Part shown: positions 14,944 through 23,329 of the stretch, piece by piece | Layout of the letters: the number at the start of each line of letters is the position of its first letter | Position numbering within the stretch: the first letter of the stretch is position 1 | Source: Streptomyces sp. NBC_00390 | GTDB taxonomy: Bacteria; Actinomycetota; Actinomycetes; Streptomycetales; Streptomycetaceae | NCBI RefSeq assembly: GCF_036057275.1 | Contig: NZ_CP107945.1 | Span: 6,510,001 to 6,574,000, forward strand | DNA: 64,000 nucleotides | Direction: 5' to 3' | Made by a program: the position numbers and the translations under genes | The notes under the pieces: generated by a model | The model's input: the letters and a program-made list of their open reading frames with translations, nothing else | Database searches by the model: none | What the model was told of the DNA's origin: nothing

Positions 14944-17853
14944 TCACCCCCACTGCCTGTATTCGTAGTCAACGCCGTAACCCTTCAGGAAGTCCTTGAA
15001 CTGGTTGCGCATGGCATCCGTCCACCTGTGCCCGTAGTGGCCGCTATTCTCAGTGAATACTAGGCGACCATTGTCGCGGAAGATAGTTCCTCCCAGTACC
15101 GTCATTTCATCGGCGTCGATGGATCGCGCCAGTTGCTCGTGCGGACTGCCCTTCAGGCCCAGATGCGCAGGGTCGCCAGTTATGAACCTTCCGGTACCCG
15201 GTTCGAATATGAACTCGATCTCAGGGGCAGAAGGATTGAACGCCTTCAGGGCATCGGCCGACTTGATACCCGGTCCGAGCTCGATCAGGACACAGCTCGG
15301 GCCGGAGCTCTGCGCGAGTCGTGGCATGGCCTTGCGGGAGCCGCCTGTCATGGGCGCACTGGCGGCGCCAGGCCTGGTCTTGCAGGAGGTGATCGCGTCT
15401 TCGTAGATGTTGACCGATCGCTCGATCTTGGCGAGGGTCGCCGGGTCCACGTCCAGCGCCTTCAGCGCTTTGAACGCGTCGGTGACTCCGACCCCGGTCT
15501 TCATCGCGGCATCCAGCGCGCGGATCGCCTCGGCCACCTTCTCGAACGCCTTGCCGGGGATGAAGTTGCTCGCGGCCCAGGCGCAGCCGCTGGCGCTGCC
15601 GTGCCAGCATTCGACGAAGTCCTGGACCAGGACATCCTTGAGGATCTTGTAGGTGACCGTCTGCTCGATGAGCTGCCACTTGTTGAACGACTCGGTGACC
15701 TTCTTGGTCAGGCCCTTGAAGGTCTCGGTGCCGAGGAGCAGTGTGTCCGAAGACGGGCAGCCGGAGGCCGTGGCCGGCACATCGGGGTTGGTGCACATGT
15801 AGAAGTCGACCGTCGCGTTGAACGTCACGGTGAAGTTGACGGTGCAGCCTTTGAAGCCGATCTCGATGACGCAGGGGTTCTCCTGCTTGGCGTCGGTGAC
15901 CTCGACGCTGTCGACGACGTACCACGTGCTCCTGGTGCCGGTACCCGCGCCGGTGGTGACCTGCTGGTTGGCCTTCTTCCGCTCGGCGGACTCCGCGGCC
16001 CGCTGTGCCTCCTCGGCGTACTTCAGCGCGTCCTTGGCCGCTTGCTCGGCTTCGGTGGCGGCTGCGTCGGCGCGATCGGCCGCTGCCCGTGCGTCCTTGG
16101 CTGCCTGCTCCGCCGCGGCTGCGGCGTCCCGGGCGGCCTGGGCGTCGAGGGCGGCCTGGGCGTCGAGGGCGGCCTCGTCCGCGGATGCCCGTGCGTCCTT
16201 GGCGTAGCCTTCGGCGCGTCCGGCCGCCTTGTCCGCGGCCTCGGCGGCCTCGGCGGCCTCGGTGGCCTGGCGGTCGTATTCGACGGTGCGTGCCAGGGAC
16301 GCTGCTGCCTTGGATGCGGCGTTGGCGGCATCCGCGGCGTAGCCGAGGGCCTCCTTCGCGTAGTTGCGGGCATCGGCCGCATGTGTCGCGGCGTTGGCGG
16401 CGTGCTGGTAGGCGGCCTTTGTGTCTCCCTGCGCGGTCTCGGCAAGGCTCTTGGCGAGGGTTGCTTCCTCCTTGGCGTTCTTGGCATGGGCCTCGGCGAC
16501 GGCCTTCTGCTGCTCGGCGATCGACTTGGACGCCTGCCCGGTCAGCACGACCAGATTGGCGGCCGAATCCTTGGTGACATACGGGGAGCCGAGCTGGATG
16601 GCGTCGTTGGCGGGTTTGGCGACCTGTGCGGCGGCGTTGCCGGCGTCGACGGCGGCCTGGGCGGTGACGTGGGCGTAGCCTGCGGCCTTCGCCGATGCCG
16701 CCAGGGCCTTGCCGGCCTCCTTGTTCGCCTCGTCCGCCTGGGACTTGGCGTTCTTCGCCTTCTTTTCCGCCTCGTTGGCCAGTGCGACCGCCGTCTTCGC
16801 CTCCGAAGCGGCGTGCTGCGAGGCCTGGATGGCGTCGGCGGCGGCGCTGGTCGCGGTCCGCACCGCGGCGTCGGCCTTGAGCTTCGCCGCCTGAGCGTCG
16901 TCCGCGTGGGCGCGAGCCCGCTTGGCGGCCGCCTCGGCACGGGTGGCTGCGGCGTCCGCGTCCGCTGCCGCCTGCGTCGCGGCGTCGGCCGCTGCGCGGG
17001 CACGTCCGGCGGCTGCCTCGGCATCGTCGGCATACGCATCGGCCGCGTCGGCTGCCGCCCTGCTCTCTTTTGCGTTGGCGTCCGAGATGTGAGCCTGGGC
17101 GTACGCTGACTTCGCGTCGGCCTTGGCGCGAGCGGCATCCGCCTTCTGCTCGGCGTCCCAGGCGTCGTCCCGCTTGGCCCTGGCGTTGTCGCGGGCCTGG
17201 ATCGCGCCGTTCTTCCGCTCGACTGCGGTGGCCTCGGCGGCCTCGGCCTTGCCCTTGGCCTCCTGCGCCTTGCCGGCTTCGGCCTGGGCGTTCTGCTTGT
17301 GCTGGTTGGCCTCGGCCTGTTTGGCGGCGGCGGTCTCCTTCTCCGCCTTGGCAGTCTTCTCCTCCGCCTCGGCGGACAGCCGCTTCGCGTGCGCGTCAGC
17401 AGCGGCCGCCTTGGCGTCGCCCTCAGCCTTCAGCGCGACGGCGAGCTTGGCCTCCGCCGTCTCCTTGTCCTTCTTCGCGTTGTCGCGGTGCAGCTTGGCG
17501 GCGTCTGCCGCGGCCTTCGCCTGCAACTCGGCAGTGTGTGCTGCCTCCTTGCGGAATTCGGCCTTGACCTGCGCGGCCTGGGCCAGCGCACGCTGGGCGA
17601 TCGTCTGGCTGTCGCCGCCGGATGCGCGGGTGGCGGCCTCGGCGGTCTCGCCGGCCTTCACCATCGCCTCAAGAGCGGCGGCGGAACCCTTGGTGACCTG
17701 CGCCTTCTGCTGGCCGACCAGCAGGCCGCGGCCGCGCGGGGCGCCGTTGCCGTCCGCGATGCCGAGCCCGGAGCCCGGAGCCCGGGCAGGGGCAGGTGAC
17801 TTGATCCGGACCGGGAGGGCACAGGGAGTGATTCTCGCCGGGCCGACGTCCAC
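14944..17853 (-). CDS. Alanine-rich coiled-coil protein with polymorphic-toxin-like C-terminus (possibly 5'-truncated)
   Basis: 969 residues. Residues about 45-620 are an extraordinarily Ala/Lys/Glu-rich helical region (AAKQAEANQ, AEKKAKNAK style heptads), as in Streptomyces ALF-repeat secreted proteins. A Cys-containing segment follows (about 640-830: NPCVIEIGFKGCTVNF, CAWAASNF). Residues 878-969 carry EIEFIFEPGTGRF, GSPHEQLARSI, ENSGHYGHRW and end EYRQWG. That pattern resembles the polymorphic toxin type 43 domain, a family assignment made from memory. No signal peptide or ALF repeats are visible at the N-terminus. Relatives have both, so the 5' end was probably deleted against the MarR gene. 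An immunity-type gene follows immediately. Confidence 0.7.
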   Translation of the reverse strand: MDVGPARITPCALPVRIKSPAPARAPGSGLGIADGNGAPRGRGLLVGQQKAQVTKGSAAALEAMVKAGETAEAATRASGGDSQTIAQRALAQAAQVKAEFRKEAAHTAELQAKAAADAAKLHRDNAKKDKETAEAKLAVALKAEGDAKAAAADAHAKRLSAEAEEKTAKAEKETAAAKQAEANQHKQNAQAEAGKAQEAKGKAEAAEATAVERKNGAIQARDNARAKRDDAWDAEQKADAARAKADAKSAYAQAHISDANAKESRAAADAADAYADDAEAAAGRARAAADAATQAAADADAAATRAEAAAKRARAHADDAQAAKLKADAAVRTATSAAADAIQASQHAASEAKTAVALANEAEKKAKNAKSQADEANKEAGKALAASAKAAGYAHVTAQAAVDAGNAAAQVAKPANDAIQLGSPYVTKDSAANLVVLTGQASKSIAEQQKAVAEAHAKNAKEEATLAKSLAETAQGDTKAAYQHAANAATHAADARNYAKEALGYAADAANAASKAAASLARTVEYDRQATEAAEAAEAADKAAGRAEGYAKDARASADEAALDAQAALDAQAARDAAAAAEQAAKDARAAADRADAAATEAEQAAKDALKYAEEAQRAAESAERKKANQQVTTGAGTGTRSTWYVVDSVEVTDAKQENPCVIEIGFKGCTVNFTVTFNATVDFYMCTNPDVPATASGCPSSDTLLLGTETFKGLTKKVTESFNKWQLIEQTVTYKILKDVLVQDFVECWHGSASGCAWAASNFIPGKAFEKVAEAIRALDAAMKTGVGVTDAFKALKALDVDPATLAKIERSVNIYEDAITSCKTRPGAASAPMTGGSRKAMPRLAQSSGPSCVLIELGPGIKSADALKAFNPSAPEIEFIFEPGTGRFITGDPAHLGLKGSPHEQLARSIDADEMTVLGGTIFRDNGRLVFTENSGHYGHRWTDAMRNQFKDFLKGYGVDYEYRQWG
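17764..17784. repeat. Three perfect 7-bp tandem repeats (GAGCCCG)
   Basis: GAGCCCG occurs three times head to tail near the 5' end of the large toxin-like gene. Gain or loss of one unit would shift the frame, so this is a potential slippage point. It lies in the stretch whose encoded sequence looks unrelated to the rest of the protein. Confidence 0.7.
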
Positions 17854-17897
17854 GATGGCGCAGTCTCTGGCCGATCACCTGGCGCAGCGAAGATGAT

Positions 17898-18404
17898 TCA
17901 GCACTTCAGGTCGGGGCAGCCCGCCGTCTGCGTGCACAGGCTCTCCTCGACCTTGCCCAGCAGCCGGGCCAGCTCCCGGCGCTCGTCCTCGTCGAGACCG
18001 GCCAGTGTGTGCCGCTCCAGTTCCGTCCAGGCCGCCGACATGTCCGCGAGCAGCGCGCAGCTGCGTTCCGTCGCCTCGACGACGACGGCGCGGCGGTCGT
18101 CCGGGTCCGGGCGGCGGCGTACGTGGCCGGTCTGCTCCAGGCGCTGGAGCATCTTGGTGACCGTCGAGGGATCGAGGTCCACGGCCTTGATCAGCTCGGA
18201 CTGGCGCACGGGGCCCGCACCCCACAGCTGCATCATCAAGAACTCCTGGCCGGGGTAGAGGCCGAGGTCCTTGAGCAGCTTGCCGGCCGCGATCCGGTGG
18301 AGCCGTGCGACCCGGGAGAGCGCATGGCTGACCGGGCCACCGCGGGCGGCACGGGGCAGGGCGTCGCAGACGGGGTCGCCCTGCGCCTGGGGTACGGCGG
18401 TCAT
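17898..18404 (-). CDS. MarR-family transcriptional regulator
   Basis: 168 residues with a central winged helix: QSELIKAVDLDPSTVTKMLQ is the helix-turn-helix and RRPDPDDRRAVVVE the wing. Several cysteines (CALLADM, and CTQTAGCPDLKC at the C-terminus) could make it redox-sensitive, as in OhrR/QorR-like members. The ATG at 18404 is preceded by a textbook GAGGAGGT. It is divergent from an Old Yellow Enzyme gene across a 183-bp region with two symmetric operator-like sites, so it most likely represses both genes and responds to electrophiles or quinones. Confidence 0.93.
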   Translation of the reverse strand: MTAVPQAQGDPVCDALPRAARGGPVSHALSRVARLHRIAAGKLLKDLGLYPGQEFLMMQLWGAGPVRQSELIKAVDLDPSTVTKMLQRLEQTGHVRRRPDPDDRRAVVVEATERSCALLADMSAAWTELERHTLAGLDEDERRELARLLGKVEESLCTQTAGCPDLKC

Positions 18405-18509
18405 CGTGACCTCCTCGGTCCTGTGGAGCAGCGGGTGGATCAGGTGAGGCCGGGGCGTGCGGGCCGCCTGCCCCAAGCTACTGCGATCAGCCCGTCTCCA
18501 CATTTTACC

Positions 18510-18565
18510 TTGGTCGGCCAATTAATGGGTTACAGTGGCTCCCGAGCCATTACTTGGCCGACCAT
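18510..18565. promoter_or_regulatory. Twin MarR operator in the divergent promoter
   Basis: TTGGTCGGCCAA (18510-18521) and TTGGCCGACCAT (18554-18565) are each near-palindromic. Together they form a perfect 11-bp inverted repeat (TGGTCGGCCAA / TTGGCCGACCA) with centres about 44 bp apart. The first overlaps the probable MarR-gene promoter: a TAAAAT -10 on the minus strand lies at about 18502-18507. The second lies next to the TATAAA stretch ahead of the enzyme gene. Confidence 0.75.
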
Positions 18566-18587
18566 ATAAATCTCCCTGGGGGTTCCC

Positions 18588-19661
18588 ATGACCACCGCAT
18601 TCGACCCGGTCCAGCTCGGCGGCAAGAAGCTCGCCAACCGCATCGCCATGGCCCCGATGACCCGCAGCCGCGCCCACGGCCCCGGCCTGTCACCGACCCC
18701 CTCGGTCGCCGAGTACTACACCCAGCGCGCCTCGGCCGGCCTGATCATCACCGAGGGCATCCAGCCCTCCGCCGTCGGCCAGGGCTACCCCGACACCCCG
18801 GGCCTGCACAGCGACGAGCAGATCGCCGCCTGGCGCAAGGTCACCGACGCCGTGCACGCCGCCGGCGGCACGATCTTCGCCCAGATCATGCACGCGGGCC
18901 GGATCGGCCACCCCGTGCTTCTGCCGGACGGACTCGTCCCGGTCGCCCCCTCCGCCGTCGCCGCCGCGGGGCAGGTCTTCACGCACGAGGGCCCCAAGGA
19001 CTTCGTCACGCCGAAGGAGCTGACCGGCGAGGAGGTGCTGGCGACGATCGCCGACTTCGCCGCCGCCGCCCGCAACGCCGTGGAGGCCGGCTTCGACGGC
19101 GTCGAGCTGCACGGCGCCAACGGATACCTCATCCACCAGTTCCTGGCCCCCAACACCAACACCCGCACCGACGAGTGGGGCGGCTCCGACGAGAACCGCA
19201 TCCGCTTCGCCGTCGAGGTCACCAAGGCCGTCGCCGACGCGATCGGCGCGGAGCGCACCGCGCTGCGGATCTCGCCGTCCAACCTGTACAACGACATCGA
19301 CGAGCCCGAGCCCGAGGCCGCCTACATCGCGCTCGTCGACCAGCTCGAGCCGCTCGGCCTCGCCTATCTGCACATCCTCGAGGGCGCTCCGGAGCTGCGG
19401 GAACTCACCCTCGAGCTGCGCAAGCGCTTCTCCGGCACGATCGTCCTCAACGCGGCGACCGACGGGCCGACCGGCCCCGGCGCACTCGCCCTGATCGAGG
19501 ACGGCATCGCCGACCTGGTCTCCTACGGCGTGATGTTCCTCGCCAACCCGGACCTTCCGGCGCGGCTCAGGGCCGACGGCCCCTACAACACCCCGGACCC
19601 GGCCACGTTCTTCGGCGGAGACGACAAGGGGTACACCGACTACCCGGCGCTGACCGCCTGA
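18588..19661 (+). CDS. Old Yellow Enzyme family NADH:flavin oxidoreductase (alkene reductase)
   Basis: 357 residues of FMN-binding TIM barrel. Recognisable elements are NRIAMAPMTRSRA at the N-terminus, FAQIMHAGRIGHP, FDGVELHGANGYLIHQFL, and DEWGGSDENRIRF, the classic OYE signature. The barrel closes with DLVSYGVMFLANPDLPARL. It reduces activated C=C bonds of enones and related electrophiles using NAD(P)H. The divergent cysteine-containing MarR regulator and shared operators indicate induction by such compounds. A 19-bp stem terminator follows. Confidence 0.95.
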   Translation: MTTAFDPVQLGGKKLANRIAMAPMTRSRAHGPGLSPTPSVAEYYTQRASAGLIITEGIQPSAVGQGYPDTPGLHSDEQIAAWRKVTDAVHAAGGTIFAQIMHAGRIGHPVLLPDGLVPVAPSAVAAAGQVFTHEGPKDFVTPKELTGEEVLATIADFAAAARNAVEAGFDGVELHGANGYLIHQFLAPNTNTRTDEWGGSDENRIRFAVEVTKAVADAIGAERTALRISPSNLYNDIDEPEPEAAYIALVDQLEPLGLAYLHILEGAPELRELTLELRKRFSGTIVLNAATDGPTGPGALALIEDGIADLVSYGVMFLANPDLPARLRADGPYNTPDPATFFGGDDKGYTDYPALTA

Positions 19662-19671
19662 CGCGTCCGGG

Positions 19672-19721
19672 CACGCGGAAGGGGCCGGTCTCCTCGGGGG
19701 AGGACCGGCCCCTTCCGCGTG
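19672..19721 (+). terminator. 19-bp perfect stem terminator
   Basis: Arms 19672-19690 and 19703-19721 are fully complementary around a 12-base loop. The hairpin separates the convergent Old Yellow Enzyme gene and ectD, and as a near-symmetric structure may stop transcription from both sides. Confidence 0.88.
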
Positions 19722-19733
19722 GACGACTGCCCG

Positions 19734-20630
19734 TCACCGCACCGGGGTGAAGTCCCGGGCGCCGATGAACTCAGGGCGCGGCACCGGTGCCGCGAACGGC
19801 TCCACCGCCGCGTTCTCCACGCTGTTGAACACGATGAAGACATTGCTGCGCGGATACGGGGTGATGTTGTCCCCGGAGCCGTGCATGCAGTTGCAGTCGA
19901 ACCAGGTGGCCGATCCTGCCCGGCCGGTGAACAGCCGGATCCCGTGCTCGTCGGCGAACGCGGTCAGCGCCTCGTCGGACGGCGTCCCGGCGTCCTGCAT
20001 CTGCAGCGACTTCTTGTAGTTGTCCTTCGGTGTCTCGCCCGCGCAGCCCAGGAACGTCCGGTGCGACCCGGGCATGATCATCAGGCCGCCGTTCGTGTCG
20101 AGGTTCTCGGTCAGCGCGATCGAGACGGACACGGTGCGCATGTTCGGCAGTCCGTCCTCCGCATGCCAGGTCTCGAAGTCCGAGTGCCAGTAGAAGCCCG
20201 AAGCGCCGAAGCCCGGCTTGACGTTGATACGGGACTGGTGGACATAGACGTCCGAGCCGAGGATCTGCCGGGCCCTGCCCACCACCCGCTCGTCGCGCAC
20301 CAGGGCCTCGAAGAGCTCGCTGAGCTTGTGCACCTCGAAGACCGACCGGACGTCCTGCGAGGTGGGCTCGATGATCGAACGCTCGTCGGCCCGGATCTCC
20401 GGGTCGTTGACCAGTCTGTCCAGCTCCGCCCGGTAGACCGCCACCTCGTCCTCGCCGATGAGCTGGTCGACGGTGAGGAACCCGTCGCGCTCGAAGGCCG
20501 TCAGGCCGGAGGTCTCGATCGGTCCCGGCGTGCCGGGCGGCGACCATACGACCGGGTCCCGGCGCGGGGTCGTCAGCTCCTGCGGGCCTCGGGTCGGGTA
20601 CAGGTCGGTGCGTGCGGGTGCGGTGGTCAT
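19734..20630 (-). CDS. ectD: Ectoine hydroxylase EctD
   Basis: 298 residues, normal for EctD. This Fe(II)/2-oxoglutarate dioxygenase converts ectoine to 5-hydroxyectoine. The iron ligands are visible as the H-x-D pair in FYWHSDFETWHAEDGLPNM and the distal His in CNCMHGSGDN. The 2-oxoglutarate-binding Arg lies downstream in the YPRSNVFIVFNSVEN segment. It is the last gene of ectABCD, starting 3 bp after the ectC stop, so the cell can make both ectoine and hydroxyectoine for osmotic and heat stress. Confidence 0.97.
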   Translation of the reverse strand: MTTAPARTDLYPTRGPQELTTPRRDPVVWSPPGTPGPIETSGLTAFERDGFLTVDQLIGEDEVAVYRAELDRLVNDPEIRADERSIIEPTSQDVRSVFEVHKLSELFEALVRDERVVGRARQILGSDVYVHQSRINVKPGFGASGFYWHSDFETWHAEDGLPNMRTVSVSIALTENLDTNGGLMIMPGSHRTFLGCAGETPKDNYKKSLQMQDAGTPSDEALTAFADEHGIRLFTGRAGSATWFDCNCMHGSGDNITPYPRSNVFIVFNSVENAAVEPFAAPVPRPEFIGARDFTPVR

Positions 20631-20633
20631 CTC

Positions 20634-21032
20634 TCAGCCCTCCTCGGTCAGCAGTGGGTAGACGCCGTTCTCGTCGTGGTCCTCCCGTCCGGTGACGGGC
20701 GGGTTGAAGACACAGACACAGCGGAAGTCGGTCTTGGGGCGCATGGTGTGGCGCTCATGGCCGTCCAGCAGATACATCGTTCCGGGCTCGATCCAGTGGG
20801 TCTCGCCCGTCTCGTCGTTGGTCAGCTCCGCCTCGCCCTCGACGCAGAGCACGGCCTCGATGTGGTTCGCGTACCACATCGACGTCTCCGTACCCGCGTA
20901 CAGCACGGTCTCGTGCAGCGAGAAGCCGACCTTCTCCTTGGCGAGCACGATGCGCTTGCTCTCCCAGGTGCCGGAAGCGGCCTTCACATGGCGCTCGGTG
21001 TTCTCGATGTCCTTGAACGATCGGACGATCAC
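20634..21032 (-). CDS. ectC: L-ectoine synthase EctC
   Basis: 132 residues with a cupin fold, the expected length. It starts MIVRSFKDIENTERHV and contains the cupin motif region WYANHIEAVLCVEGEAEL with GTMYLLDGHERH. EctC cyclises N-gamma-acetyl-diaminobutyrate to ectoine in a metal-dependent step. It lies 57 bp downstream of ectB and 3 bp upstream of ectD in one operon. Confidence 0.97.
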   Translation of the reverse strand: MIVRSFKDIENTERHVKAASGTWESKRIVLAKEKVGFSLHETVLYAGTETSMWYANHIEAVLCVEGEAELTNDETGETHWIEPGTMYLLDGHERHTMRPKTDFRCVCVFNPPVTGREDHDENGVYPLLTEEG

Positions 21033-21089
21033 GGTGAGTTGAAGCCTTTCTCGGTGTTGTCAGGCGGGTCAGCCGGTTCTGCGGGCGGG

Positions 21090-22358
21090 TCAGGCGGTCT
21101 CGCGGACCGAACGGGCCAGGATGCGCAGACCCTCGTCCAGCTCGTCCGAGGAGACGGTCAGCGGCGGCAGCAGCTTGACGACCTCGCTCTCCGGGCCGGA
21201 GGTCTCCAGCAGCAGACCCAGCTCGAAGGCGCGGGCGCAGACCGCCGAAGCGCGCTTCTTGTCCTCGAACTCCATGCCCCACACCAGGCCCCGGCCGCGG
21301 AAGCTCACGCCCTCGCCGCCCAGTTCGTCGACGATCGCGAGCAGCGCCCGCTCGACCTGCTCGCCGCGGGCGAGGGTCTGCTTCTCCATCTGGCCGTCGC
21401 CCCAGTAGGTGTTGAGCGCGGCGGCGGCCGTGACGAAGGCGGGGTTGTTGCCGCGGAAGGTGCCGTTGTGCTCGCCCGGCTCCCATATGTCGAGCTCCGG
21501 CTTGAACAGGCACAGCGACATGGGCAGTCCGTACCCGCTGATGGACTTCGACAGGGTGACGATGTCCGGGACGATGCCCGCCTCCTCGAAGGAGAAGAAT
21601 CCGCCGGTGCGGCCGCAGCCCATCTGGATGTCGTCGACGATCAGCAGCATGTCCTGGCGGTGGCAGAGATCCTGGAGCGCGCGCAGCCACTCGGCACGGG
21701 CGACGTTGATGCCGCCCTCGCCCTGGACCGTCTCGACGATCACGGCGGCCGGCTTGTTGAGCCCGGACCCCTGGTCCTCGAGGAGGCGCTCGAACCACAG
21801 GAAGTCCGGGACCTGGCCGTCGAAGTAGTTGTCGAACGGCATCGGGGTGCCGTGCACCAGGGGGATGCCGGCGCCGGCGCGCTTGAAGGCGTTGCCGGTC
21901 ACGGCGAGCGAGCCGAGCGACATGCCGTGGAAGGCGTTGGTGAACGAGACGACCGACTCGCGGCCCTTCACCTTGCGGGCCAGCTTGAGCGCCGACTCGA
22001 CCGCGTTGGTGCCGGTCGGGCCCGGGAACATGACCTTGTACGGCAGATCACGCGGCCGCAGCACCACGTTCTGGAACGACTCCAGGAACGCGCGCTTCGC
22101 GGTGGTGGCCATGTCGAGGCCGTGCGTGATGCCGTCGCGCTCGATGTAGTCGATCAGCGCGCGTTTCAGCACCGGGTTGTTGTGTCCGTAGTTGAGTGAT
22201 CCGGCACCGGCGAAGAAGTCGAGGTAGGTGTGTCCGTCCTCGTCGTGGAGGTAGCTGCCCTGCGCGCGGTCGAACACGGCCGGCCAGCCGCGGCAGTAGC
22301 TGCGCACCTCCGACTCCAGGGTCTCGAAGACGCTCAGGGCGGGCGGGGTGATGGTCAC
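21090..22358 (-). CDS. ectB: Diaminobutyrate--2-oxoglutarate transaminase EctB
   Basis: 422 residues of class III PLP aminotransferase. The SYLHDEDGHTYLDFFAGAGSLNYGHNNP start, the QMGCGRTGGFFSFEEAG region and the Schiff-base Lys in VTLSKSISGYG are typical of EctB. It forms L-2,4-diaminobutyrate from aspartate semialdehyde with glutamate as donor, the first committed ectoine step. The start is GTG with GGAGAG upstream. It follows ectA by 36 bp. Confidence 0.97.
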   Translation of the reverse strand: MTITPPALSVFETLESEVRSYCRGWPAVFDRAQGSYLHDEDGHTYLDFFAGAGSLNYGHNNPVLKRALIDYIERDGITHGLDMATTAKRAFLESFQNVVLRPRDLPYKVMFPGPTGTNAVESALKLARKVKGRESVVSFTNAFHGMSLGSLAVTGNAFKRAGAGIPLVHGTPMPFDNYFDGQVPDFLWFERLLEDQGSGLNKPAAVIVETVQGEGGINVARAEWLRALQDLCHRQDMLLIVDDIQMGCGRTGGFFSFEEAGIVPDIVTLSKSISGYGLPMSLCLFKPELDIWEPGEHNGTFRGNNPAFVTAAAALNTYWGDGQMEKQTLARGEQVERALLAIVDELGGEGVSFRGRGLVWGMEFEDKKRASAVCARAFELGLLLETSGPESEVVKLLPPLTVSSDELDEGLRILARSVRETA

Positions 22359-22394
22359 AGCGTTCTCTCCTGGGTGGGGGTGTCGGATCCGGGA

Positions 22395-22898
22395 TCAGGC
22401 GTTGACGGGGCCGATGCGGTAGAGCACCTCCGGCAGGTGCGTCCCCTCGGGGAACAGCACGCCGTCGAAGAGGACTTCGCGGCTCAGCGGTGCCTTGTGA
22501 CGCTCGGCGTACGAACGGAACAGCCGGTCGGAGGCGGTGTTGTCCGGGGTGACGGTCGTCTCGACCGTGTGGACGCCCCGGTCGGCGAGGCGCGCGGTGA
22601 GCGCGTCGAGCAGTACCCCGGCCAGCCCCTGACCACGGTGCTCGCGGTCGACGGCGACCTGCCAGACGAGCAGGGTGTGCGGGCGCTCCGGCCGGATGTA
22701 GCCGGTGACGAACGCGATCGGCTCGCCGTCGGCGCCGCGGGCGACCAGGGAGGTCGCAGCGAAGTCGCGGCACCACAGCAGATAGCTGTACGAGGAATTG
22801 AGGTCCAGTACCTCGGAGTCGCGGGCAATGCGCCAGATCGCGGCTCCGTCCTCCACTCGCGGGCTGTCCAGAACAATGGCTGCTTGTGCGGCGGTCAT
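22395..22898 (-). CDS. ectA: L-2,4-diaminobutyrate N-gamma-acetyltransferase EctA
   Basis: 167 residues of GNAT fold. Acetyl-CoA binding is in VAVDREHRGQGLAGVLLDAL and the C-terminal part ERHKAPLSREVLFDGVLFP is typical of EctA. It acetylates diaminobutyrate for ring closure by EctC. It is the promoter-proximal gene of ectABCD. The ATG at 22898 gives the usual N-terminus. The upstream AT-richer leader (22899-22950) probably holds the osmotically induced promoter. Confidence 0.95.
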   Translation of the reverse strand: MTAAQAAIVLDSPRVEDGAAIWRIARDSEVLDLNSSYSYLLWCRDFAATSLVARGADGEPIAFVTGYIRPERPHTLLVWQVAVDREHRGQGLAGVLLDALTARLADRGVHTVETTVTPDNTASDRLFRSYAERHKAPLSREVLFDGVLFPEGTHLPEVLYRIGPVNA

Positions 22899-23329
22899 GG
22901 GGATTGAATTTACCGAGCAAATTTCCAAATTGCATCGGGGGAAGGGGTTGGACCGGCTGCCCCTGTGTGTTATCGCGCAGGCGCGAGAGCCATGGCCGGA
23001 TGCCGCTCAGTCGCACCGTTCTGCCCGGATATTTCTGTGTGAAATGGACTCCGTGTGGTGTCTGTCACATGGCGGTAATCACATTGACACGTGCCGGAAT
23101 CGCCGCGTCGATCCATACGGATTCTTGTGTTTAGGGACGGGGAACCGGGGCAGCAGAAAGCGGGGAGCTGTTCGCGTGAATTCGCTCCCCGTATTTACGG
23201 AATTCGCATCCCCTCCGTCGAAGGATACGTGGTGAATTCCTGTCGGCCGCGCTTCGGCCCGGCGATCCCGGGGCGCCCGGCGTCAGGGTCCCCGGCGGGG
23301 ACTGCCGAGCGCCTCGTACAGTGCTCGAT
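22899..23329. promoter_or_regulatory. ectA upstream region, 431 bp, with a hairpin
   Basis: No protein gene is supported. The first 50 bp are unusually AT-rich for this genome (AATTTACC, AAATTTCCAAATT) and are the likely ectABCD promoter. At 23161-23168 and 23184-23191 CGGGGAGC and GCTCCCCG form an 8-bp stem followed by TATTT, a possible terminator on either strand. The divergent amidohydrolase gene begins at 23330. Confidence 0.5.

Noticed and set aside
15133..17109. Long open frame of 658 codons on the plus strand opposite the Ala-rich protein
   Set aside because: It is a Gly/Arg/Val-rich mirror of the Ala/Lys/Glu repeat coding on the minus strand, without a ribosome site or recognisable domain.
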